Origin: Ensifer adhaerens
Lineage (GTDB): Bacteria > Pseudomonadota > Alphaproteobacteria > Rhizobiales > Rhizobiaceae
Direction of reading: 5' to 3'
Assembly (NCBI RefSeq): GCF_028993555.1
Contig: NZ_CP118610.1
Coordinates: 2,852,001 to 2,916,000, forward strand
DNA: 64,000 nucleotides
The notes beneath the pieces are model-generated. The model did no database searches. It was not told where the DNA came from and saw only the letters and a program-made list of their open reading frames with translations. Positions within the stretch are counted from its first letter, which is position 1; the number at the start of each line of letters is the position of its first letter. The position numbers were made by a program, and so were the translations under genes. Positions 35,806-46,390 of this stretch are shown here, piece by piece.

Positions 35806-37190
35806 CAGCCGTGCCCTTCTTTGGTGAAGCTGCCGGAGACTGCCTTGCGTTCGCGCAGGAAGGCTGTCGGTTCGCGCGATCCGACAAAGCCGCGCGGCTT
35901 CCAGACCATGACGACGACCATGGCCAGGCCAAAGATCAGCATGCGGTAGAGTTCAGGGGTGAAGTCCTCTCCGAAGATGGTCTTCAGGAAGGAAAGTTCG
36001 CGCAGGATTTCGGTGCCGCCGATCATCACCACCGCGGCGACTGCGATACCGGTGAGCGAGCCCATGCCACCGAGAACCACGATGGCCAGAATGACCGCCG
36101 ATTCCAGGAAGACGAAGGATTCGGGCGACACGAAGCCCTGGCGCACCGCGAAGAACGAGCCGGCGATACCGCCGAACATCGCACCCGTCGCAAAGGCGGT
36201 GAGCTTGGTCGTCACGGTATTGATACCGAGCGAGCGGCAGGCGATCTCGTCCTCGCGCAGCGCTTCCCAGGCGCGGCCGATCGGCATGCGGCGCAGCCGG
36301 ATCGTGACGAAGGCCGTCAGCAGGCAAAGGCCGAGGATCAGATAAAACAGGAAGATCTTGTAGTAGGCCGACGATATCGGCAGGCCCATCAGTGCCGCGA
36401 AACCGTCCTTCGAGGCATCAAACTTGATGCCGAAAAGAGTTGCCTTGGCGATGCCGGATACGCCGAACGTACCCTTGGTCACTTCGGTCCAGTTGATCAG
36501 CACAAGTCGGATGATTTCACCGAAGGCAAGCGTCACGATCGCCAGATAGTCACCGCGCAGACGCAGCACCGGGAAGCCGAGGATTGTGCCCCAGCACGCG
36601 GAGAGGATGCCGGCGACCGGCAAGAGGACCCAGAAAGACAGGCCGAAATAGGTCGACAACAGAGCGTAGGAGTAGGCGCCGACCGCATAAAAGGCGACAT
36701 AACCCAGGTCCAGAAGACCGGCCAGACCGACCACGATGTTCAGGCCCCAGGCCAGCATCACGTAGATGAGGATCTGGATACCGAAGTTGTCGACCCACTT
36801 CAGCGAGCCCTGGACGCCGAAGATCGTGACGATGATCGGCGGATAGACGAGCAGGAACGCAATCGCGATCTTCGAGAAGTTGCGGCTGAAGAAGGTTTCC
36901 TCCTTCGCCACGTCCTCGGCTTCGGCCTTGGCGGCCTTGCGGCGGGCCAGTGCCGGCTGGACATAGGCAACCATCACGAACCGGCCGACAGCCGCAACGA
37001 TCACGAAGATCGCCAGCAGCCCCCAGCGTTGATTGAGGATCAGTTCGTTGCGGATGTTCTGGTCGGACTTGAGACCGACGAACAGCACGAAAAGACCGAG
37101 GGAGATCAGGCCCGCGAAGACAGCCTCGCGCAGGGCCCGCGCCGTCACGTCAGTGCCGGCGCTTGCAGTTGTAGAAGCAATGTTTGCCAT
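35805..37190 (-). CDS. livM: Branched-chain amino acid ABC transporter permease LivM
   Basis: A 461-residue permease with about ten helices and a charged loop around residues 95-110 ([16 protein letters not shown]). The conserved core includes [29 protein letters not shown] and [20 protein letters not shown], the coupling motif of LivM proteins. It starts 4 bp after livH. It is the larger of the two permeases forming the membrane channel. Confidence 0.94.
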   Translation of the reverse strand: MANIASTTASAGTDVTARALREAVFAGLISLGLFVLFVGLKSDQNIRNELILNQRWGLLAIFVIVAAVGRFVMVAYVQPALARRKAAKAEAEDVAKEETFFSRNFSKIAIAFLLVYPPIIVTIFGVQGSLKWVDNFGIQILIYVMLAWGLNIVVGLAGLLDLGYVAFYAVGAYSYALLSTYFGLSFWVLLPVAGILSACWGTILGFPVLRLRGDYLAIVTLAFGEIIRLVLINWTEVTKGTFGVSGIAKATLFGIKFDASKDGFAALMGLPISSAYYKIFLFYLILGLCLLTAFVTIRLRRMPIGRAWEALREDEIACRSLGINTVTTKLTAFATGAMFGGIAGSFFAVRQGFVSPESFVFLESAVILAIVVLGGMGSLTGIAVAAVVMIGGTEILRELSFLKTIFGEDFTPELYRMLIFGLAMVVVMVWKPRGFVGSREPTAFLRERKAVSGSFTKEGHG

Positions 37191-37194
37191 GGAA

Positions 37195-38097
37195 TTATAC
37201 CTTCTCGACTTCCGGTCGTCCGAGAATGCCAGACGGCTTGAAGATCAGGACGATGGCGAGAATGGAGAAGGTCGCGACGTCCTTGTAGTCGATGGTGAAA
37301 TAGGCCGACCAGAGGGACTCGATGAGCCCGATCAACAGTCCGCCGAGAACAGCGCCCGGCAGCGATCCGATGCCGCCGAGAACGGCCGCGGTGAACGCCT
37401 TGACGCCAGGGACGAAACCGTCGGTGAAGACGACGACGCCATAGTACATCAGATACATCGTGCCGGCGACGGCGGCGAGCGCCGCACCCATGATGAAGGT
37501 CACCGAGATGGTGCGATCGACGTCGACGCCGAGCAGGGCCGCCATCTTGCGATCCTGTTCGGTTGCACGCTGCGCACGTCCGAGTGGCGTCTTGTTGACG
37601 ATGTACCAGAAGATCGAAAGCAGGATCGCCGTGATGATGATGATGATGATCTGCTTCAGCGAAATGGTAATGCCGAAGACGTCATAGACCGAGGAAACGA
37701 GCGGCGGGATCGGCTTGTTGCGCGGGCCCTGTGTCACCTGGATGAAGTTCGACAGCGCGATCGACATACCGATCGCCGTGATCAGTGGCGCAAGACGGAA
37801 CGAACCGCGCAGCGGCCGGTAGGCCACCTTCTCGATCGTCCAGTTCCAGAGCCCTGCGGTCAGCATGCCGACGATCATCATCAGCAGCAGCGCAAGTACA
37901 ACCGGGACGCCCCCGATGAATGTTGTGAGAATCAGAAAGACAATCAATGCGGCGAAACCGCCAAGCATGAAGATATCGCCGTGGGCGAAGTTAATCATGC
38001 CAATGATGCCATAGACCATGGTATAACCAATAGCGATCATACCATAAATAGACCCAAGAGTCAGCCCGTTGACGAGCTGCTGGACGAAATACTCCAT
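37195..38097 (-). CDS. livH: Branched-chain amino acid ABC transporter permease LivH
   Basis: A 300-residue permease. The start at 38097 ([19 protein letters not shown]) has AGGGGAAG upstream and matches the family N terminus; the frame is open further but without support. Eight or so helices, with [25 protein letters not shown] as the coupling loop near 190. First gene of the liv operon. Confidence 0.95.
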   Translation of the reverse strand: MEYFVQQLVNGLTLGSIYGMIAIGYTMVYGIIGMINFAHGDIFMLGGFAALIVFLILTTFIGGVPVVLALLLMMIVGMLTAGLWNWTIEKVAYRPLRGSFRLAPLITAIGMSIALSNFIQVTQGPRNKPIPPLVSSVYDVFGITISLKQIIIIIITAILLSIFWYIVNKTPLGRAQRATEQDRKMAALLGVDVDRTISVTFIMGAALAAVAGTMYLMYYGVVVFTDGFVPGVKAFTAAVLGGIGSLPGAVLGGLLIGLIESLWSAYFTIDYKDVATFSILAIVLIFKPSGILGRPEVEKV

Positions 38098-38388
38098 CAA
38101 TCTTCCCCTGGACCAGATCCTTAAAGGTCCGGTCTCTTGTTTTTTGAGCTCATTGTTGAGCGCTGTGTTTGGTCGATTCCATACCTCTTTCAAACGAAAA
38201 GGAAAGCTAAAAAACGCGGGATCGGCAAAATCTTCATCGATAAAATCGATTTGGCGCTTTTAAAGCCAGAAAAATCAAATTTTCCGCAGCTTTCGCCCGC
38301 GAAATCATCAACTTTAGTCGTAAATCCCCGAGGGGTCCGCTTGCCGGTATGGTCACCAAATGGCCAGACCGGCGCACTGCTTCGCTGC
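38098..38388 (-). other. AT-rich liv operon leader/promoter region
   Basis: This 291-bp stretch between the dimethylglycine-dehydrogenase-like gene and livH is clearly AT-richer than its surroundings (38170-38330). It holds ATCGATAAAATCGAT and GGCGCTTTTAAAGCC dyads at about 38235-38266. It is presumably the promoter and 5' leader of liv. I see no gene and no good terminator for the upstream gene. Confidence 0.5.
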
Positions 38389-40815
38389 TCAGGTGCGCAT
38401 CCGTTGCCCATTTGCATCGAACAAGGGATTCGGCTGCGGACGTGCCGGCAAGATCTCGCCGAGCAGTTCGATCGACCAGCCATCGCTGCGATCGGCGATC
38501 TCCTTCGGCACGTAGCCCATGGCCACCGAGACACCGCTCGTGTGTGCGTAGCCACCCGATGTCACCCACCCGCGCACGACGCCGTCGAGATAGATCGGCT
38601 CGTCGCCGATGACGTCGGCATCCCTAGCTTCGACGACGAAGGTCCTCAGGCGCAGCGCGCCACCATCCGCCTTCTCCTTCATTGCCGCCGCCTTGCCGAT
38701 AAAGTCCGCACCCTTACCTGTCGCAACGAAGCGGCCGAGACCGGCCTCGACCGGGCCATAAAGCGGGCGGTACTCGCGCGCCCAGCTACCGAAGGATTTC
38801 TCGACGCGCAGCGCATTCAGCGCCCTGAGGCCGAACAACCGGATCCCGGACGCTGCCCCCTTCTCCATCAGCAGCTCGAAGAGATAGCGCTGGTACTCGG
38901 GCTTCATCCATATCTCGTAGCCGAGATCACCCGTGTAGCTGACACGGCCGACGATGGCGGGTGCCATCCCGAGGTCCATCCGCCGGATGTCCATGAACGG
39001 GAACGCCGTATCAGAAACGTCGAGGTGGGTGAGGCCCGCAAGCACGTCACGCGCCTTGGGCCCAGCGATCGACAGGCCCACCAATTCCAGCTTCAAGGCC
39101 TTCAGCGAAACTGACCCATCCTCGGGCAGATGCGCCTCGAACCAGCGCATGTGGTAATCCTCGGCGATGCCCGAGCCGATCAACAGGAAATCTTCCTCCC
39201 CGAGCTTTGCCAGCGTGAAGTCGCCGATCAGCTTGCCGTCGTCCTTCAGCATCGGCGCCAGCGTCATGCGCCCCACCGCAGGGATGCGGCAGGCGAGCAA
39301 CCGGTCGAGCCAGGCTTCGGCGCCCTTGCCGGTGATCGCATATTTGGCAAAGCCCGAGGTTTCCATCAGGCCGACGCCCTCGCGCACGGCACGGGCTTCC
39401 GCGCCCACCGTCTCGAAATCCGTCGAGCGCCGCCAGGAGAAGGCGTCCTTCACGCCTTCGGGCGCGAACCACAACGGCGTTTCGAGACCGTAGGAGGCGC
39501 CGAAGACGGCACCTGCCGCCTTGAGCTGGTCGTAGATCGGCGTCGTCAGCAGCGGCCGCGCACCCGGCAGTTCCTCGTTCGGATAGCGGATCGAGAAGCG
39601 GCGCGAATAGTTTTCGCGCACCTTGGCATTGGTATAGGCAAGCGTCGCGAAATCGCCGTAACGGGAAACGTCCATGGCAAAGACGTCGAAGCCGGGGTCG
39701 CCATGGATCATCCAGTTGGCAAGCGCCAGTCCGACGCCGCCGCCCTGACTGAAACCGGCCATGACGGCGCAGGCCGACCAGAAGTTCCTGAGGCCCCGCA
39801 CCGGACCGACCAGCGGGTTGCCATCAGGCGAGAAGGTGAAGGGACCGTTGATGATCTTCTTGATGCCGGCCCTGTTGAAGGCCGGGAAGTGCCGGAAGCC
39901 CACTTCGAGCTCCGGCGAAATGCGGTCGATGTCCTCGGCCAGCAGTTCGTGGCCGAAGTCCCAGGGTGTCGAGATCGGCGACCACGGGCGGCAGGCCTTC
40001 TCATAGGTGCCCATCAGCATGCCGTTGCGCTCCTGGCGCAGATAGATTTCGCCGTCGAAATCGACGCAATGCATCAGTTCCTTGCCGCGCGTCTGGTTGA
40101 ACTCGATCACCTCGAGCATGTCCTCGGTGATGAGATACATGTGCTCCATGGCGAGCACGGGCAGTTCGAGGCCGACCATGCGGCCGACTTCGCGCGCCCA
40201 GAGCCCGGCAGCATTGACAACGTGCTCGGCGATGATTTCGCCCTGGTTGGTGATCACCCGCCAGGAGCCATCCTCGCGCTGCACCAGGTCCTCGACCTTG
40301 GTGTGCAGGTAGATCTCGGCCCCATTCTTCTTGGCCGATTTGGCATAGGCGTGCGTCGTGCCATAGGGATCGAGATGCCCCTCGACCGGATCGAAGACCG
40401 CGCCGACGAACTGGTCAGGATCGAGCAACGGCATCAGGTCGTGCGCTTCCTTCGGCGTCAGCAGCTCGGCCTCGAGCCCCATGTAGCGGCCCTTGGCAAG
40501 AATCGACTTCATCCAGTCGAAGCGCTCCTTGGTGGCTGCAAGCATCATGCCCGACGTCATGTGCAGGCCGACATCCTGGCCGGAGAATTCCTCAATCTCC
40601 TTATAGAGCTCGACCGTATATTTCTGCAGCTTGGCGACGTTCGGGTCGCCGTTGATCGTGTGCATGCCGCCGGCCGCATGCCAGGTCGAGCCGGACGTGA
40701 GCTCCGATCGTTCGAGCAGGACAGCATCGGTCCAACCGAACTTCGTCAGGTGATAGAGCACCGAGCAACCGACGACACCGCCTCCGATAACGACGACCTT
40801 GGCATGGCTTTTCAT
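38389..40815 (-). CDS. FAD-dependent dimethylglycine/sarcosine dehydrogenase-like protein with GcvT domains
   Basis: An 808-residue enzyme (start 40815, MKSHAKVVVIGGG). N-terminal DAO-type FAD domain with VVVIGGGVVGCSVLYHL and the GSTWHAAGG segment, whose histidine carries covalent FAD in dimethylglycine dehydrogenase. A middle FAO_M-like domain is followed by tetrahydrofolate-binding GcvT and GcvT-C domains (about 425-800; FGLRALNALRVEKSFGSW). It should oxidatively demethylate N,N-dimethylglycine or a similar N-methyl amine, passing formaldehyde units to tetrahydrofolate. It is downstream of soxBDAG on the same strand, fitting glycine-betaine breakdown. Exact substrate not certain. Confidence 0.87.
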   Translation of the reverse strand: MKSHAKVVVIGGGVVGCSVLYHLTKFGWTDAVLLERSELTSGSTWHAAGGMHTINGDPNVAKLQKYTVELYKEIEEFSGQDVGLHMTSGMMLAATKERFDWMKSILAKGRYMGLEAELLTPKEAHDLMPLLDPDQFVGAVFDPVEGHLDPYGTTHAYAKSAKKNGAEIYLHTKVEDLVQREDGSWRVITNQGEIIAEHVVNAAGLWAREVGRMVGLELPVLAMEHMYLITEDMLEVIEFNQTRGKELMHCVDFDGEIYLRQERNGMLMGTYEKACRPWSPISTPWDFGHELLAEDIDRISPELEVGFRHFPAFNRAGIKKIINGPFTFSPDGNPLVGPVRGLRNFWSACAVMAGFSQGGGVGLALANWMIHGDPGFDVFAMDVSRYGDFATLAYTNAKVRENYSRRFSIRYPNEELPGARPLLTTPIYDQLKAAGAVFGASYGLETPLWFAPEGVKDAFSWRRSTDFETVGAEARAVREGVGLMETSGFAKYAITGKGAEAWLDRLLACRIPAVGRMTLAPMLKDDGKLIGDFTLAKLGEEDFLLIGSGIAEDYHMRWFEAHLPEDGSVSLKALKLELVGLSIAGPKARDVLAGLTHLDVSDTAFPFMDIRRMDLGMAPAIVGRVSYTGDLGYEIWMKPEYQRYLFELLMEKGAASGIRLFGLRALNALRVEKSFGSWAREYRPLYGPVEAGLGRFVATGKGADFIGKAAAMKEKADGGALRLRTFVVEARDADVIGDEPIYLDGVVRGWVTSGGYAHTSGVSVAMGYVPKEIADRSDGWSIELLGEILPARPQPNPLFDANGQRMRT

Positions 40816-40989
40816 GCGTACACTCCGTCTTCCCATGCTCCTGCCGGAGGCATGGCCAAATTGTCAGGAAGAAAATCAAGCACGGCGACCGCTTGCCTTC
40901 GGGACAAAGGCACAGGCGGCGAGTGATGGCAGCCTAGTCAGAAAGGCGGCGCCGATAAAGACACGGCTGCGAAGGACGCTTGTCCATTT

Positions 40990-41039
40990 CCGCCGTTTGC
41001 TGGCGGATCGGCGACCCATTTGCGGCATTTCATGCCGCA
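40990..41039. promoter_or_regulatory. Tandem palindromes between soxG and the dehydrogenase gene
   Basis: TGCGGCAT-TTC-ATGCCGCA (41021-41039) is a perfect 8-bp dyad; CCGCC/GGCGG at 40991-41006 is a second, weaker one. They lie 30-80 bp beyond the soxG stop and about 200 bp before the next start, with no U tract. They may be an operator or a transcript-processing hairpin. Confidence 0.4.
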
Positions 41040-41068
41040 TTTGTTTTCGGCCTCTCGAAAGAGACCGT

Positions 41069-41623
41069 TCAGTCTGAGAAGGCGGCTGTGAGATCGAACG
41101 CCTGTCCCATCCGCATCAGGTCATCGAAGAGCGATTCCGCATAGCTTCGCGGCACGATCAGTTCAAAAGTATCCTCGTCCGTCCGGGCGATATTGACCGG
41201 GACGTGGCCGCACAGGACGTTGGCAGCGCCGCCAAGCGAAAAGGTCGCGGGATGAAGATCGACACCGATACCCTTGGCAAGGATGCTGCGCACGTTCGAG
41301 CCGGCGAGCCGGAAGACCACACGCCCATCGCTTTGGTCGACGACATAGGCGCGGCTGTCGCACAGCTCTTCCAGGCGACGCACGAGCCCGCTCGGCGCCT
41401 CCACTTCGGAGACCACCAGCCATTCCCCGGGGCCTGAAAAACGTAGCGAGAGCTCGGGCACCGAAGCAATCGCCTGCCGCACAGCCTCCTCCTGCCCGGC
41501 ACGGGCAAGAACCGTCGCCACCGTACGCCAGTGGCCGACCAACAGGTGATCGGCGGCTGCGGGTGTCGGCGCAGAGCGCAGTTTCTGTTCCAGTGCATGG
41601 CGGTTGTTATAGTCGCGAACCAT
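41069..41623 (-). CDS. soxG: Sarcosine oxidase gamma subunit
   Basis: A 184-residue subunit. ATG 41623 is chosen with GAGGAGG upstream; GTG 41626 is possible. It shares the GcvT-like fold of SoxG proteins (LSLRFSGPGEWLVVSE; VLCGHVPVNIARTDEDTFELIVPRSYAESL). It is the last gene of soxBDAG, 10 bp after soxA. It contributes to the heterotetramer that oxidises sarcosine to glycine. Confidence 0.92.
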   Translation of the reverse strand: MVRDYNNRHALEQKLRSAPTPAAADHLLVGHWRTVATVLARAGQEEAVRQAIASVPELSLRFSGPGEWLVVSEVEAPSGLVRRLEELCDSRAYVVDQSDGRVVFRLAGSNVRSILAKGIGVDLHPATFSLGGAANVLCGHVPVNIARTDEDTFELIVPRSYAESLFDDLMRMGQAFDLTAAFSD

Positions 41624-41633
41624 CACCGCCTCC

Positions 41634-44591
41634 TCAGGCCTTCAGTTTCATGTTTTGCGGATCGACGAAGACCGGATCGCAGACCTCGGCCACGATCTCC
41701 TGATCGCGCAGCTTGTCAAAAACGATGACCTTCTCGCCGTAGCGCTCGCGTCCCGACTTCAGGAAGGCGAGCGCAATCGCGTGCCCGAGCACGGGCGAGA
41801 ACCCGGCCGAGCTTACCCAGCCCTGATCGTTGAGCGTCGAAGGCTTCGTTCCTTCCTTCAGCAGATGGGCGCCGGCGCGTATGTCCTTGTCGGTATCGAC
41901 GGGCTTCAGCCCGACGAGCTGCATGCGATCGGCCGCCGTCAACCCGTAGCGCGTCGACAGCCGCTTGCCGACGAAGTCGGCTTTCTGCATCGACAGCATC
42001 CGGCCGAGCCCGGCGTCGTCGGGTGTCACGCGGCCATCGAATTCGGCATGCGTCAGCAGTCCCTTTTCCAGCCGCAGCACGTTGAGCGCCTCGACGCCAT
42101 AGGCACAGATATCGTGGGGTCGGCCGGCCTCCATGATCTGGTCCGCCACCGCTTCACCGTAACCGGCCGGTACCGCCAGTTCGAAGGCCAGCTCCCCGGA
42201 GAAGGAGATGCGGAAGATCCGTGCGGACACGCCATTTTTCAGAACGATCTTCCGGGCCGATAGGAAGGGAAATGCGCCGTCGGAAATGTCGCCGTCGACA
42301 ATCTGCTGCAACACCGCGCGGGCCTTCGGGCCGGCAATCGCCATCTGCGCCCATTGATCGCTCGAGGAGGTGAAGCGGACTTCGAGCTCCGGCCAGAGCG
42401 CCTGGGCGCAATATTCCATGTGCGCCATGACCGGGCCGGCCATCGCCGTCGTCGTCGTCACGAAGAAATGGGCCTCGTCGAACCGGCTCACCGTGCCGTC
42501 GTCGAAAACGAACCCGTCCTCGCGCAGCATCAGCCCGTAGCGCGCCTTGCCGACCGGAAGCTTCAGGACCGGGTTGCAGTAGAGCCGGTTGAGGAACTCC
42601 GCGGCGTCAGGGCCGAAAACTTCGATCTTGCCGAGCGTCGAGACGTCGCAGAGGCCGACATTGGCTCGCACGTTCAGTACTTCGCGATCGACGCTTTCGC
42701 GCCAGGACTTCTCGCCGGCACGCGGGAACCAGGCAGAGCGATGCCAGAGCCCCGCCTCGACGAAGGTCGCACCGTTCTTCATCGCCCAGCCATGCAGCGG
42801 CGACTTTCGTGCCGGCGCCGCATGCTGGTCGCGAGCCATTCCGGCAAGCGCACCAAAGGAAACCGGTGTGTAGAACGGCCGGAACGTCGTGGTGCCGACT
42901 TCGGCCGGACCGACGCCGCGCATGCCGGCAAGAATGCCGACGGCGTTGATGTTGGAAAGCTTGCCCTGATCGGTCGCCATGCCGTTGGTCGTATAGCGCT
43001 TGGCATGCTCCACATGGCCGAAGCCTTCGCGAAGCGCGAGACCAAGATCCTTCGCGTGCACATCGTTCTGGAAATCGACGAAGGCCTTCGACTTGGCGCC
43101 CGGCACATACCAGAGCGCCGTGAAGGAAGAGGCTTCTTCACCATCGACAACCGGCATCGTTGCCGCGATGGAGGTGAAACCGAGATCCGCCGCAATCGCT
43201 GCGGCCTTTGCTGCACCATCAGACAGGCAGGCGGCCAGCTTATAGATACCGTTGGCAGCGCCGACGGGACGCAGACCACCGCCGACATCGGGGGCAGCGA
43301 ATGCCTTCAAGTCCTCCGACCAGACCGGTCTTGCGCCACGCTGGCAGGCAAGATGCACGACCGGGCTCCAGCCGCCGGACATGCCGAGCGCATCGCAGGC
43401 GATCAGTTCCTCGAAGCCGGAGCGCTCGACGACGATACCCTTGAGGCGCTGTCTTCCCTTGGTATCGACGATCGAGGCCGAACGGATGACCCTGATACCA
43501 TCGGGCGCCTGATCGCCCGCTTCCGCCCTGGCGTCGACGATCGCTGTGATCGCTATTCCCTTCGCAGAAAGTGCCCGCGCCGTGCGATAGCCGCCGCTGC
43601 CGCTGGTGAAGATCGCGACCGCCTTGCCGGCGGCCACGCCGTAGCGTTCGGCATAGGTGGTCATGGCACCGGCCATCATCACGCCAGGGCGATCATTGCC
43701 GCCGAAGACCAGCGGGCGTTCCTCGGCACCGGTTGCCATCAGCGCGCGCTTGGCAACGATGCGCCAGACGCGTTCGCTCACAAGCTTCGACGACGGCTCG
43801 GCGACGTGCTTCTGCACGCGTTCGACCGCGCCGAAGACGTTATCGTCGTACCAGCCGAAAACCGTGGTGCGCGAAAGCAGCGTGACGTTGGGCAGTGATT
43901 GCAGTTCCGCGACCGTGCGGTCGGCGAAGATGGAAGCCGGTGCGCCGTCGATCGTCTCTCCGGTGGAAAGCAGCGAACCGCCGAGCCGGAAATCCTCGTC
44001 CGCGACGATAACGCGGAGGCCGGCGCGGCCGGCCGTCAGCGCGGCCATCAGACCGGACGGACCGGCACCGACAACGAGCAGGTCGCAGAAGGCCCAGGAT
44101 TTCTCATAGGTCTCGGGATCGCGCTCCAGCACGGCCCGGCCGAGGCCGGCGGCGCTCCGGATGAAGGGCTCGTAGACCCGCTCCCAGAACTGCTTCGGCC
44201 ACATGAAGGTCTTGTAGTAGAAGCCGGCCCCGAGGAAGGGTGACAGCAAGCCGTTGACGGCTCCGACATCGAAGCCGAGCGACGGCCAGCGGTTCTGGCT
44301 TTTGGCCGTCAATCCGCCGTAGAGTTCAGCGACGGTCGCCTTGGTGTTCGCATCGGTACGGGCACCGGAGCCGATGGTGACGAGCGCGTTCGGCTCGGAA
44401 GGGCCGGCGCTGACGATGCCGCGCGGCCGATGGTACTTGAAGCTGCGGCCGACAAGCAGCTTGTCGTTGGCAAGCAGCGCCGAGGCGAGCGTATCGCCGG
44501 CAAAGCCGCGCAATGGACTGCCGTCGAAGGTGAAGCTCAGGGTTTTGCTGCGATCGACGAGGCCGCCGGAGGATAGACGATAGCCGGTCAT
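41634..44591 (-). CDS. soxA: Sarcosine oxidase alpha subunit
   Basis: A 985-residue subunit. The N-terminal Fer2_4-like segment (SFTFDGSPLRGFAGDTLASALLAN) is followed by an NAD-binding Rossmann motif (LLVVGAGPSGLMAALTAGRAGL near 175), a central pyridine-nucleotide-disulfide oxidoreductase-like region, and C-terminal tetrahydrofolate-binding GcvT domains (about 610-985). It transfers the methyl group removed from sarcosine to tetrahydrofolate. It overlaps soxD by 4 bases. Length and domain order are normal. Confidence 0.96.
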   Translation of the reverse strand: MTGYRLSSGGLVDRSKTLSFTFDGSPLRGFAGDTLASALLANDKLLVGRSFKYHRPRGIVSAGPSEPNALVTIGSGARTDANTKATVAELYGGLTAKSQNRWPSLGFDVGAVNGLLSPFLGAGFYYKTFMWPKQFWERVYEPFIRSAAGLGRAVLERDPETYEKSWAFCDLLVVGAGPSGLMAALTAGRAGLRVIVADEDFRLGGSLLSTGETIDGAPASIFADRTVAELQSLPNVTLLSRTTVFGWYDDNVFGAVERVQKHVAEPSSKLVSERVWRIVAKRALMATGAEERPLVFGGNDRPGVMMAGAMTTYAERYGVAAGKAVAIFTSGSGGYRTARALSAKGIAITAIVDARAEAGDQAPDGIRVIRSASIVDTKGRQRLKGIVVERSGFEELIACDALGMSGGWSPVVHLACQRGARPVWSEDLKAFAAPDVGGGLRPVGAANGIYKLAACLSDGAAKAAAIAADLGFTSIAATMPVVDGEEASSFTALWYVPGAKSKAFVDFQNDVHAKDLGLALREGFGHVEHAKRYTTNGMATDQGKLSNINAVGILAGMRGVGPAEVGTTTFRPFYTPVSFGALAGMARDQHAAPARKSPLHGWAMKNGATFVEAGLWHRSAWFPRAGEKSWRESVDREVLNVRANVGLCDVSTLGKIEVFGPDAAEFLNRLYCNPVLKLPVGKARYGLMLREDGFVFDDGTVSRFDEAHFFVTTTTAMAGPVMAHMEYCAQALWPELEVRFTSSSDQWAQMAIAGPKARAVLQQIVDGDISDGAFPFLSARKIVLKNGVSARIFRISFSGELAFELAVPAGYGEAVADQIMEAGRPHDICAYGVEALNVLRLEKGLLTHAEFDGRVTPDDAGLGRMLSMQKADFVGKRLSTRYGLTAADRMQLVGLKPVDTDKDIRAGAHLLKEGTKPSTLNDQGWVSSAGFSPVLGHAIALAFLKSGRERYGEKVIVFDKLRDQEIVAEVCDPVFVDPQNMKLKA

Positions 44592-44866
44592 TGCTCCGCC
44601 CTCCGCACAAACTCGGCGGCATCGACGACGGAATAGACCGCGTGTGTGGCCGTATCACGCTCGACGACAAGGAAGCGGCGACAGCCGGCGACGTGATGCC
44701 AATGCTCCAGGGTGCGCCCGCGCGGATTGGCGCGCACATACACATAGTCGTGCCAGGCTTCGTCCGTATCCATCGGCTCCGGGCGACCGCGTGAGGCGTC
44801 GCCGCGGATCGTAAATTCTTCCTTCGGTCGGACCCCGCAATGCGGGCAGGTAATCAGGCTTGCCAT
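44588..44866 (-). CDS. soxD: Sarcosine oxidase delta subunit
   Basis: A 92-residue zinc-binding subunit starting at 44866. The ligands are visible in CPHCGVRP near the N terminus and HWHHVAGCRRF near 60, the usual SoxD pattern. It follows soxB by 74 bp and overlaps soxA by 4 bases. Confidence 0.94.
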   Translation of the reverse strand: MASLITCPHCGVRPKEEFTIRGDASRGRPEPMDTDEAWHDYVYVRANPRGRTLEHWHHVAGCRRFLVVERDTATHAVYSVVDAAEFVRRAEQ

Positions 44867-44940
44867 CGTCGTCCATGTCCTGAAGCCGCGCTTCGGCTTC
44901 CTGTTCATTTCATGCGGGGCCGGGCTCCGGCCGCGTGCTG

Positions 44941-46191
44941 TCAGTGAAGGTTGGGCTGCGGGCCGGCACCGGCCTCGTCGACGGCATAGCCGCGGGCGAA
45001 GCGATCCAGCCTGAGGGCACGCGCCACTGGATGGGTATCGTTCTTGGCGATCAGGTGGGCGAAACAGTAACCGGAGGCGGGCGTCGCCTTGAAGCCGCCA
45101 TAGCACCAGCCGCAATTGAGGTAGAGGTTGTCGATCGAGGTGCGATCGATGATCGGCGAACCGTCCATGCTCATGTCCATGACGCCGCCCCAGGCGCGCA
45201 GCACCCGAACGCGTGACAGGCCGGGGATCATCGTCACCCCCTCCTCCATCACGTGTTCCGCCGTCGCGAGATTGCCGCGCTGGGCGTAAGAAGAATAGCC
45301 ATCGATCTCGGCTCCGAAGACGAGGCCGCCCTTGTCCGACTGCGAGATGTAGAAGTGGCCGCCGCCATAGACGATCACGTGGTCGATGCAGGGCTTCAGC
45401 CCCTCGGTCACGAAGGCCTGAAGCACATGGCTTTCGAGCGGCAGCTTGAGGTCCGCCATTTCGCCGACGCGAGAGGTATTGCCGGCCGCAGCCAGCGCCA
45501 GCTTGCCGCAGCCGATGAAGCCCTTGGTGGTCTCGACGCCCATGACGACACCGTTTTCACGGCGGATGCCGGTGACTTCGCAATGTTCGATGATGTCGAC
45601 GCCATGCTGGTCGGCACCGCGCGCATAGCCCCAGGCGACCGCATCGTGCCTCGCCGTGCCGGCGCGCCGTTGCAGCAGTCCACCGAGGATCGGATATCGC
45701 GCGTGATCGTAGTTGAGGAAGGGGATCATCTTCTTCAACTGTTCACGCTCGATGAGTTCGGCCGCCACCCCCTCCATCCACATCGCGTTGCCGCGCCGGA
45801 CATAGGCGTCGCGCTGGCCGTCGCTGTGGTAAAGCATGATGACGCCGCGCTGCGAGAGCATCACATTGTAGTTGAGGTCCTGCTCCAGCCCTTCCCAGAG
45901 CTTCATCGAAAACTCGTAGAAAGGCTCGTTGCCGGGCAACATGTAGTTGGAGCGCACGATCGTCGTGTTGCGGCCGACATTGCCGGAACCGAGATAGCTC
46001 TTCTCCAGCACCGCGACGTTCTTCACGCCGAATTCCTTGGCGAGGTAATAGGCGGTCGAAAGACCATGCCCGCCACCACCGACGATGATGACGTCATAGT
46101 GCGGTTTCGGCTGCGGCTGGCGCCATTGCGGCTTCCAATTCAGGTTTCCGGAAAGGGCGTTCCTGACGAGCGAGAAGGCGGAATAACGCAT
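44941..46191 (-). CDS. soxB: Sarcosine oxidase beta subunit
   Basis: A 416-residue flavoprotein with start 46191 (MRYSAFSLVRNALSG, the standard N terminus); the longer frame to 46272 lacks support. FAD site VIIVGGGGHGLSTAYYLAKEFG near 35; the oxidase core includes VLEKSYLGSGNVGRNTTIVRSNY and the C-terminal CGWCYGGFKATPASGYCFAHL. It holds the sarcosine-oxidising site and the covalent flavin of the heterotetramer. First gene of soxBDAG; promoter not identified in 46192-46390. Confidence 0.95.
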   Translation of the reverse strand: MRYSAFSLVRNALSGNLNWKPQWRQPQPKPHYDVIIVGGGGHGLSTAYYLAKEFGVKNVAVLEKSYLGSGNVGRNTTIVRSNYMLPGNEPFYEFSMKLWEGLEQDLNYNVMLSQRGVIMLYHSDGQRDAYVRRGNAMWMEGVAAELIEREQLKKMIPFLNYDHARYPILGGLLQRRAGTARHDAVAWGYARGADQHGVDIIEHCEVTGIRRENGVVMGVETTKGFIGCGKLALAAAGNTSRVGEMADLKLPLESHVLQAFVTEGLKPCIDHVIVYGGGHFYISQSDKGGLVFGAEIDGYSSYAQRGNLATAEHVMEEGVTMIPGLSRVRVLRAWGGVMDMSMDGSPIIDRTSIDNLYLNCGWCYGGFKATPASGYCFAHLIAKNDTHPVARALRLDRFARGYAVDEAGAGPQPNLH

Positions 46192-46390
46192 GAAGGCATC
46201 CAGTTCAGTTGCGTCGGCACATTTGCACAGCCGTGAGGCGGAAGCAAAGACGCAAGCCTGTCGCAGATGCAAAAAACCATTCGCCGGCTCAGCAGGCGTC
46301 CTGCTGCCGGGCGGAACGGATCGATGTTAGTCTTGAGTAGAATGCACCTACCGCCAAAAGCATTAGGTACCTTCCCGTTCTCAATATGCT

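Noticed and set aside
39130..40926. 598-codon frame antisense to the dimethylglycine-dehydrogenase-like gene
   Set aside because: Shadow frame; composition and lack of motifs argue against a gene.
42354..43898. 514-codon frame antisense to soxA
   Set aside because: soxA is full length and motif-supported; the reverse frame has none.
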